Both the position numbers and the translations under genes were made by a program. A DNA stretch of 11,987 bases. Source: SLFT01 sp964493075. Its GTDB lineage: Bacteria; Hydrogenedentota; Hydrogenedentia; Hydrogenedentales; CAITNO01. How positions within the stretch are numbered: position 1 is the first letter of the stretch; every line of letters begins with the position of its first letter. This document shows positions 5,742 through 11,987 of this stretch, in pieces. The stretch covers positions 1-11,987 of the forward strand of contig CAZBNU010000117.1 of the NCBI GenBank assembly GCA_964493075.1, written 5' to 3'. The notes below the pieces were generated by a model, which was not told where the DNA came from, ran no database searches, and saw nothing but the letters and a program-made list of their open reading frames with translations.

Positions 5742-7049
5742 ATGAAACCAGTTTGGATAAGCCTTATTGTACTTTCGATCTTTGCTGTCAGCTTGACAGC
5801 CTGCCAGACCGCCCCCACGGAACCCGAATCCTTTAATGTTTCCGCTTCTGCGCAGCGGGACGATGCCATTCTTGAGAAACAGGCGCCGGAAGTCACCACC
5901 GCTGTATTGCCGCCTGACCACTGGCTGGTGGGCACCAGCGATGCCGAGGACATGGTGCCTGCCACCATCGCGCCGGAAGCGTCGCGCAAACTGCTGGCAC
6001 GCTATGACAAGGCGTATCTGGAACAGATAGGCGATGATCGCGTGCTGCATCTGAAGGGCACCCACTATGAAATGGGGTATCAACACGGCACGTTAATGAA
6101 GGAAGAAATTGAAAAGGGCATCACGCGTCTGCGTGCCATTGGCGGCGTGGCGTGGAAAGGCGATTTTCAGGCAAGCCTGCGCGAGGCCTGGGAACGCACC
6201 AGTCCTTTTATCCCGGAAAAATTCAAGCAGGAAATCCAGGGCATGGCAGACGCCACCGGTATTTCCTATGATGACCTGTGCTATTTTGCCGTCTTTCCGG
6301 AATTGTTCCATTGCAGCGGGTTCGCGATGTGGGGCAAGGCCACAGCAGACGGTGAACTGCTGCATGGGCGCGTGCTGGATTACATGCGGTCCGCCGGGCT
6401 GGATGCGTGGTCGCTTATCCTGATTCAGGAACCCGAAGGCGCTAATGCTTTTGTGAACGTGGCGTATTCGGGGATGCTGGGCAGTGTCACCGGCATGAAC
6501 GACCAGCAAATCGGCATTGGCGAAATGGGCGGTGGAGGCGCCGAGAAATGGGACGGCATGCCCATGACCTTTCTTATCCGGGAATGCCTGGAAACAGCAA
6601 ACACGCTGGAAGATGTGAAGCGCATCATGGCCGACACCCCGCGCACCTGCCAGTACTATTACGTCATCAGCGACGCCAAGGCGGACAATGGCCGGGGCAT
6701 GGCCTATGGGGTGGCCGCAGAAACCGACAGTATCGGGTTTATCGGGCCGAACGAATCCCATCCGCAATTGCCGCGCCCGGTGGAAGACGCAGTAACACTT
6801 TCTGCGGGTGGACGCTATCACTGTCTGGTGGACCGCGTGGAAAAGCAGTACGGGAACTTCACGCCGCAACTGGCCCTCGACCTGATGGCGCGCGGCGTAT
6901 CCATGACCAGCAACATGCACAACGCCCTGTTCAAGCCGCGCACCTTTGAACTGTGGGTTGCCAATTCCACTGTCCGCGAGCCCGCCTGCAACCGCTATTA
7001 CCGTCATTATAACATCGCCGAACTGATGCGAGTGGAGCCACAGGAATAA
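5742..7049 (+). CDS. Lipoprotein with C45/acyltransferase-like Ntn-hydrolase domain
   Basis: The 435-residue product opens with a lipoprotein signal (MKPVWISLIVLSIFAVS) and lipobox LTAC, so Cys21 is the predicted lipid-bearing residue and the protein would sit in an outer or cytoplasmic membrane facing outward. The N-terminal family motif MGYQHG (G112 to G116) follows a ~80-residue linker. The segment FHC191SGFAMWG then ATADGELLHGRVLDY matches the C45 (acyl-CoA:6-aminopenicillanate acyltransferase, choloylglycine-hydrolase-like) fold, with Cys191 as the likely N-terminal nucleophile after self-cleavage. Family members cleave amide bonds or move acyl groups; the substrate here is unknown. The start ATG has GAGG 9 nt upstream and gives the signal peptide, so the longer open frame from 5484 is rejected. 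It is a single gene between ilvE (divergent) and the kinase. Confidence 0.87.
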   Translation: MKPVWISLIVLSIFAVSLTACQTAPTEPESFNVSASAQRDDAILEKQAPEVTTAVLPPDHWLVGTSDAEDMVPATIAPEASRKLLARYDKAYLEQIGDDRVLHLKGTHYEMGYQHGTLMKEEIEKGITRLRAIGGVAWKGDFQASLREAWERTSPFIPEKFKQEIQGMADATGISYDDLCYFAVFPELFHCSGFAMWGKATADGELLHGRVLDYMRSAGLDAWSLILIQEPEGANAFVNVAYSGMLGSVTGMNDQQIGIGEMGGGGAEKWDGMPMTFLIRECLETANTLEDVKRIMADTPRTCQYYYVISDAKADNGRGMAYGVAAETDSIGFIGPNESHPQLPRPVEDAVTLSAGGRYHCLVDRVEKQYGNFTPQLALDLMARGVSMTSNMHNALFKPRTFELWVANSTVREPACNRYYRHYNIAELMRVEPQE

Positions 7050-7119
7050 GAACAACATCCCCTGAAGCAATGATCGCCGTGATGTCGAATGATTTCGCGG
7101 ACGGATCTTATTCGTTTAT

Positions 7120-7149
7120 TTGACAGTTCCAATAATCCTGCCCTATACT
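7120..7149 (+). promoter_or_regulatory. Sigma-70 promoter for the hybrid kinase
   Basis: TTGACA (7120-7125, perfect) is followed by 18 nt and TATACT (7144-7149, 5 of 6). Transcription would start near 7156, about 90 nt before the ATG at 7247. This is the best consensus promoter in the window. Confidence 0.6.
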
Positions 7150-7246
7150 ACCGTTCGGGTCTGTGGTTTGCCCCTGCGCTTCGGGTGTGCGAGGTAGATT
7201 TATAAAGTGAGCGAGGCGTGGAATTCAACAGTACGAGGGTTGGTTT

Positions 7247-9716
7247 ATGGCAGAGACTTCGCAAAAGGCGACGAGCGATGTAGAATCTGACGGTTCTTTA
7301 CATCAATTGCAGCACGAGAAAGCATTTCAGGAGGCTCTCTTCGAGGCATCGAAGACTGTACTGGCATGTAATGATTTTGAAAAAACAGCCCGACATATAT
7401 TTGATGCTGCCTGTGCCATCACAGGCGCAAAATCCGGTTATGTGGCGCTGCTAAATGAGGTCGGTGATGACAATAAAGTATTGTTTCTGGAAGCAGGGGG
7501 TATGCCCTGCACTGTTGATGAATCACTACCCATGCCCATACGCGGGCTGCGCGGGGAGGCCTACAGAACACAGCGGGCTGTTTATGACAATAACTTCATG
7601 AACAGCGAATGGGTATCCTTTATGCCTGAAGGGCATGTTGCCTTGAAAAACGTGTTGTTCGCGCCGCTGAACGTGCAGGGGAAAACGGTGGGCATCCTTG
7701 GACTGGCAAACAAACCCGAAGATTTTACTGAAAATGATACGCGCATAGCAGAGGCTTTTGGACAACTGGCAGCCATAGCCTTGCAAAATAGCCGTACCCT
7801 GGAAGCACAACAACAAAACGAGCGGTATTTGCGCACCATACTCAATACCACGGCAGACGGTTTCTGGATGCTTGACATTTCCGGCAAGGTGATACAGGCC
7901 AATGAAGCCTATTGCCGTATGACGGGGTATACACAGGAAGAGATGGTCGGCTTGCATCTAAACGACATTGACGCCTGTGAGACGCCCGAAGACACGCAAC
8001 TACACATCAAGCACCTGACAGAAAAGAGGGTTGATGTTTTCGAGACCCTGCACCGGCGCAAAGATGGCAGTCTATTTCCCCTGGAGATATCGGCGACGTT
8101 CATACCGGAATATGGCGGCCAGATTATCTGTTTCTGCCGCGATATCACGGGGCGCAAGGCGGCTGCAGACCGCATTGCCTTGTTGGGACACATGCTGGAT
8201 GCCGCACCGGCCTCCATCACCATCCATGATACGGACGGCCATTTCCGGTTTGCCAACCGAAAAACCTACACCATGCACGGCTATGATAGCGAAGAAGAAT
8301 TCAAAGCCGTGAACCTGCATGATCTGGATGTACCGGAAAGTGAAGCTTTGTTGGCGGAACGGTTTCGTATTATTGCGGAAAAAGGCGAGGCGCGCTTTGA
8401 GGTTGCCCACTACCGCAAGGATGGGTCCACGTTCCCGCTGGAGGTATTTGCAAAAACCATTGAGTGGAACGGAAANNNNNNNNNNNNNNNNNNNNNNNNN
8501 NNNNNNNNNNNNNNNNNNNNNNNNNNNNNNNNNNNNNNNNNNNNNNNNNNNNNNNNNNNNNNNNNNNNNNNNNNNCCAGGCACAGAAAATGGAATCCATC
8601 GGACGGCTGGCGGGCGGCGTTGCTCACGATTTCAATAACATGCTAAATGTGATTTTGGGCAATGCTGATTTCATGCAGGAAGACTTGCCGAAAGATCAGA
8701 CTGCTCTCCGGGAAGGCCTTGAGGAAATCAAGAAGGCGGCGCAGCGTTCCGCCGATTTGACCCGGCAACTGCTTGCCTTTGCCCGGAAACAAACGGTTTC
8801 TCCGAAGGTGCTTGATCTGAACGAGACCATCGAATCCATGCTCAAGATGCTGCGGCGGCTGGTTGGTGAAAACATCAAGGTGCGTTGGAAGCCCGCCATG
8901 TCCCTGGAATCGGTGCGCATTGATCCTGCACAGATTGATCAGATGCTTGCCAACCTGATGGTCAACGCCCGCGACGCCATTGGCAGCAAAGATGGCAACA
9001 TCACTATTGAGACGGGGATGAGCGATTTTGATGCTGCGTTTTGCAAGGCCTATCCAGAGTTTGTGCCCGGAAAATTCTGCATGTTTTCCATAGCAGATAA
9101 CGGCTGCGGTATGGACGAAGCCACCTGCAGCCAGATATTCGAACCTTTCTTCACCACCAAAGGCGTTGGCGAGGGCACCGGCCTTGGGCTGGCCACCGTA
9201 TACGGCATTGTGCAGCAAAACAACGGCATTATCAATGTATACAGCGAGCCCGGGAAGGGAACCACCTTCCGTATCTACCTGCCGGTCTACAAGGACCGTA
9301 CTGAAAACACCTCCCACGAAAAGTCGGTACACAAAATTCTCGACCCCGGCCACGAAACCATTCTGTTGGTGGAAGACGAACCCTCCATACTGAATATGAC
9401 CAACAAGATGCTCAGCCGCATGGGCTATACCGTGCTTGCCGCCGCCACACCGGGCGAGGCCATTCACCTGGCACAGGAACATGCAGGCGACATCCATCTG
9501 CTGATGACGGATGTGGTGATGCCGGAGATGAACGGACGGGAACTTGCCAAGCGTATTTTGACGTTGTATCCGAAGATGTGCCGCCTGTTTATGTCCGGCT
9601 ATACCGCCGATATTATCGCTCACCACGGGGTAATAGACGAAGGCATGGAATTCATCCAGAAACCGTTTTCCAAGAAAGATTTGGAACGGAAGTTGCGGGA
9701 AATATTGAACGCCTGA
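7247..9716 (+). CDS. Soluble hybrid sensor histidine kinase (interrupted by a scaffold gap)
   Basis: Domain order is GAF (about residues 42-180), PAS1 (190-300), PAS2 (308 up to the gap at residue 409), then after the gap HisKA, HATPase and a C-terminal receiver. The phospho-acceptor histidine is in RLAGGVAHDFNN (8625-8627). The ATP-binding domain has an N box (MVNARDAI), a G1 box (DNGCGMDE) and EPFFTTKGVGEGTGLGL. The receiver has LLVEDE, its phospho-accepting aspartate in MTDVVMPEMNG (9510-9512) and the KPF lysine. No membrane segment or signal is seen, so it senses a cytoplasmic signal. There is no DNA-binding output and no partner regulator next to it. GAGGG lies about 7 nt before the ATG. 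The 100 Ns at 8476-8575 put the two halves out of frame; a gap whose true length is a multiple of 3 restores one frame, so I treat it as one intact gene. Confidence 0.9.
8476..8575. other. Scaffold gap (100 N) inside the kinase gene
   Basis: Exactly 100 Ns, the usual placeholder for unknown length. The missing part should hold the end of PAS2 and the segment leading into the H box. Confidence 0.95.
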
Positions 9717-9789
9717 AGGCACATTCCCCCAGTCCTACCGTGTTAGGCTCTTACCGTTGCGTGTCTGACAATTTTTTGTAAGTTTGCCA

Positions 9790-9822
9790 TTAACCACGAG
9801 GAACGCAAGGAATACGAAGGGG
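9790..9822. repeat. ACCACGAGGAACGCAAGG-type dispersed repeat
   Basis: The stretch TTAACCACGAGGAACGCAAG followed by GAATACGAAGGGG resembles an ACCACGAAGAACACGAAGG motif that I recall as common between genes in Planctomycetes-Verrucomicrobia-type genomes. Only one copy is in this window. Confidence 0.4.
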
Positions 9823-9867
9823 CAAAGACATGAAATCTGAAAGGCTTTTTAAGTGTTCACGTTGAAC

Positions 9868-9948
9868 AACCCCTTTAGGGTTTATTCTCGCTGACTCCTT
9901 GACCCAGGGGCGTTGCCCCTGGCTAAAATTGAATGCACCCTTTCAGGG
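9868..9948. repeat. Triple-hairpin repeat element
   Basis: Three stems follow each other: AACCCC-TTTA-GGGTT (9868-9882), the perfect 8-bp CCAGGGGC-GTT-GCCCCTGG (9904-9922) and CCCT-TTC-AGGG (9938-9948). The first and third have similar CCCTTT(C)AGGG cores. The order resembles a dispersed bacterial repeat seen in several phyla. No T-run follows, so it is not a standard terminator. Confidence 0.55.
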
Positions 9949-10114
9949 AAATATCGAGTAGAAATCGTTCGTTAATCAGGTAGAAGAAAAACACATTTTG
10001 GCCACAGGCACCACTTCTTCAGTGCGAAGTCACGGACAAAGCGTAGTACCTTCAGACATCCTGAACTCGTCGGAAACGCAAATGGCACTTTTTCTGGGCG
10101 CTACGTCATTCCAG

Positions 10115-10230
10115 TTTTTTCGGGCGTACGTGATAAAGCCGCAAAAAAGCGGGGACAGCCCTGGCGCATCAGGTCTAATATGTGATTTGCAGCGATTATA
10201 CGCGCCGAGGGCAGTCCCCATTTTTTGCTT
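10115..10230. repeat. Palindromic repeat unit, hairpin 2, copy B (116 bp)
   Basis: Arms at 10141-10167 and 10202-10228 are identical, base for base, to those of copy A (3894-4009), while the loop and the spacer before the left arm differ at 14 positions by my count. Hairpin 1 and the flanking TTTCGATAGGGATAG repeats are absent here. It lies about 100 bp upstream of the DUF1186 gene. Confidence 0.85.
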
Positions 10231-10327
10231 ATCATTTGTAGGACAGACTGGGTTGCAGGCAACGCCTTCGTTAGATTTCCAGTGACTTCTTATGTCATCA
10301 TACGCGAAAACAACGGGACAACACGCC

Positions 10328-11230
10328 ATGGAACTACCAGAAATTCTCACTAAATTAACCACCTTTACCGGATCATTTCCGCGCGAGGCTCTCAAGGCGG
10401 CTGTGGAGAAACGTGAAGAGATCACACCGGAGTTACTTCGTGTTCTTGAGGAAGCCTGCGAGTGGGAACTTGATTATGATGAAAACGAACAAGACGCCGA
10501 AAGCAAATCCTTTTTCTGTCAATATGCGCTTTTTCTCCTTGCGCAGTTCCGCGAGCCCCGTGCTTATCCTCTTGTAATCAATCTTATGCATTTGCCCCAG
10601 GAAAAACTTGATGATTTAATCGGGGATACCATCACCGATAATCTGGACCGCATCCTGGCTTCGGTTTGCAATGGCGATACCAGCCAGATTGAAGCGTTGA
10701 TAGAATCTCCCGAACCTTATGAGTATGCACGAGGCGCTGGTATTTCCGCACTGAAAATACTGGCGGCAACTGGCGACAAATCCCGTGACGAAGTCATGGC
10801 ATATTATAAACAATTGTTTAATGACCGCCTGGAACGTTCCGATTCGTATGTCTGGAACGAGTTGATTTCCTGTGCCACCCGGCTACATCCCGAAGATGTG
10901 TATGATGAAATCGTTACCGCCTATAAAGAAGGGTTGGCAACTGACTTTTATATGTCTTTGAAAGATGTGGACAAGGTGCGCGCCATGAGCAGAGAAAAGG
11001 TGTTGGGACGGCTTGCCAACGCCACAACAGGTTATATTGAAGATACCGTCAAAGAGATGCATTGGTGGCACTGCTTCAATGAGAACAGCCGGCAAAAGCC
11101 GGAAACAGTTTCTTATCGACAGGCGCCGCCGGCGATTTCTGCAACGCCTGAAAAAAACATCGGGCCCAACGAACCTTGTCATTGCGGTAGTGGCCGCAAG
11201 TTCAAAAAATGTTGCGGGCGGATTTCCTGA
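10328..11230 (+). CDS. DUF1186 protein with C-terminal SEC-C zinc motif
   Basis: From the ATG at 10328 the product is 300 residues, starting MELPEILTKLTTFTGSFP, which resembles the usual beginning of DUF1186 proteins. Most of it is predicted helical, with repeat-like segments (YPLVINLMHLPQEKLDDLIGD, then AGISALKILAATGD) suggesting a HEAT-like solenoid. The C-terminus holds a SEC-C motif, C284-H-C286-x8-C295-C296 (EPCHCGSGRKFKKCCG), which binds one zinc ion and is found at the tail of SecA and of many proteins of unknown role. An ATG at 10292 would add 12 residues but has no better ribosome site; GGGA lies 9 nt before 10328. No signal peptide, so cytoplasmic. It converges on the surface-protein gene with only 7 nt between stops. 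The molecular role is unknown. Confidence 0.85.
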   Translation: MELPEILTKLTTFTGSFPREALKAAVEKREEITPELLRVLEEACEWELDYDENEQDAESKSFFCQYALFLLAQFREPRAYPLVINLMHLPQEKLDDLIGDTITDNLDRILASVCNGDTSQIEALIESPEPYEYARGAGISALKILAATGDKSRDEVMAYYKQLFNDRLERSDSYVWNELISCATRLHPEDVYDEIVTAYKEGLATDFYMSLKDVDKVRAMSREKVLGRLANATTGYIEDTVKEMHWWHCFNENSRQKPETVSYRQAPPAISATPEKNIGPNEPCHCGSGRKFKKCCGRIS

Positions 11231-11237
11231 ATCTCTT

Positions 11238-11987
11238 TTACCACTTTGCAATACTGCCCAGGATAAGCATACTCAACCCGATAAGCAGCCAGTCGCCAAA
11301 CCAGTGTTTCGCCTTTTCCGGATCTGTGCCCGTGCAGCGACACCCTCGGCACCCGCTGGCGTTGTCTAATTCCCCTTCGCCTTCCTCGCGCTCCCCTTCT
11401 TCCGGTTCAGGCTGCCCTTCACCGTCGGATTCCATAAGCGGCACCAGACGGAAAGAGATGGAGATCGAATCTCCGCCATCCAAAAGCACCGCCTTCCGGT
11501 CTACGGGATATCCCGGCGCATCGGCAATAACAGCATAAGGACCGGGAGGCACGTCAGGCAGGCGATAGACACCTGACCCATCGTCGGTAGCCACCACCGT
11601 GGACGGAATGGTGTAGACCGTCGCATTTACAATTACCTCTCCGGTAACACTGTCCTGTAGTGTGCATGTGAGGGTTGCAGTTCTTTCGCCTTCAACAACT
11701 TCGCCTTCACCTTCGACTACTTCCCCTTCACCTTCCACTACTTCGCCTTCACCTTCCACTACTTCGCCTTCACCTTCCACTACTTCGCCTTCACCTTCCA
11801 NNNNNNNNNNNNNNNNNNNNNNNNNNNNNNNNNNNNNNNNNNNNNNNNNNNNNNNNNNNNNNNNNNNNNNNNNNNNNNNNNNNNNNNNNNNNNNNNNNNN
11901 CTACTTCGCCTTCACCTTCGACAACTTCGCCTTCACCTTCCACTACTTCGCCTTCACCTTCGACAACCTCCCCTTCGCCTTCGACTA
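11238..11987 (-). CDS. Surface protein, C-terminal part, with EGEGEV repeats and Cys-rich anchor
   Basis: The gene enters from the right edge and is cut by a scaffold gap. Reading from its internal end: a 21-bp, 7-residue repeat (VEGEGEV) on both sides of the gap. Then comes a beta-sandwich domain of about 80 residues (TATLTCTLQDSVTGEVIVN to SISISFRLVPL, with PPGPYAVIADAPGYP) that resembles carboxypeptidase regulatory-like or PEGA-like folds. A second acidic stretch (EPEEGEREEGEGE) follows, then GCRGCRCTG, a hydrophobic segment (WLLIGLSMLILGSI) and the end AKW. This looks like a stalk plus a C-terminal sorting or anchoring tail, with cysteines where MYXO-CTERM-type signals have theirs, but with only one basic residue after the helix. 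The start is outside the window; the role is unknown. Frame is kept if the gap is a multiple of 3. Confidence 0.8.
11685..11987 (-). repeat. 21-bp tandem repeat array encoding VEGEGEV
   Basis: About five units lie left of the gap and four right of it, with third-position changes (GTA/GTT, GTG/GTC, GGT/GGC) that keep the protein repeat unchanged. The array runs off the window edge. Confidence 0.9.
11801..11900. other. Scaffold gap (100 N) inside the repeat array
   Basis: Exactly 100 Ns. The base before the gap (TTCCA) and after it (CTACTTCGCC) continue the 21-bp unit in perfect register, so the true length is probably 0 or a multiple of 21. Confidence 0.9.

Larger units (their letters stand above)
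9717..10327. other. Long repeat-rich intergenic region
   Basis: In 611 nt I find an ACCACGA-type repeat (9790-9822), three small hairpins in a row (9868-9948) and copy B of the palindromic repeat (10115-10230). The stretch 9950-10114 shows nothing I recognise. Open frames of up to 95-131 codons here run through the repeats and lack ribosome sites or family features. Confidence 0.65.

Noticed and set aside
8643..9722. 359-codon minus-strand frame opposite the kinase
   Set aside because: It is antisense to HisKA, HATPase and receiver domains and has no family features.
9730..9760. Possible terminator after the kinase (CCTA...TAGG)
   Set aside because: The stem is only about 4 bp and no T-run follows it closely.
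9998..10285. 95-codon frame upstream of the DUF1186 gene
   Set aside because: It starts with TTG, lacks a ribosome site and ends in the palindromic repeat.

Overview
This is a bacterial contig of about 12 kb with two 100-N scaffold gaps, so it is probably from a metagenome assembly. It has nine supported protein genes and no recognisable RNA genes, CRISPR array or complete transposase. An aldehyde:ferredoxin oxidoreductase (a tungsten or molybdenum, iron-sulfur enzyme) points to anaerobic metabolism. Palindromic GGGGAC-type repeats, ACCACGA-type repeats and a surface protein with long EGEGEV repeats and a Cys-rich C-terminal anchor recall uncultivated lineages such as Hydrogenedentes or Lentisphaerae. 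That placement is from memory of such genomes and is low confidence.

Layout. 68-511 (-) is a small membrane-anchored protein of unknown function. It is divergent from a two-gene operon, 813-3712 (+), of an aldehyde:ferredoxin oxidoreductase and a duplicated class II aldolase, joined by an ATGA overlap. 3713-4031, between convergent genes, is filled by a double palindromic repeat. 4032-4373 (-) is a two-helix membrane protein lying downstream of ilvE (4459-5388, -). The ilvE/lipoprotein divergent spacer holds a perfect 27-bp inverted repeat. 5742-7049 (+) is a C45/acyltransferase-like Ntn hydrolase with a lipoprotein signal. 7247-9716 (+) is a soluble hybrid histidine kinase (GAF-PAS-PAS-HisKA-HATPase-REC), interrupted by an N gap. 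9717-10327 is a repeat-rich intergenic region with a second copy of the palindromic repeat. 10328-11230 (+) is a DUF1186 protein with a SEC-C zinc motif. 11238-11987 (-) is the 3' part of a surface protein.

How the genes work together. The only clear functional unit is the aldolase and oxidoreductase pair: a retro-aldol cleavage could release an aldehyde that the partner oxidises to an acid while reducing ferredoxin. The rest looks like single-gene transcription units. Three promoters share a TATACT -10 element, two of them with an extended TGn. The palindromic repeats sit only between genes and have an A-run on one side and a T-run on the other, so they may also work as bidirectional terminators.
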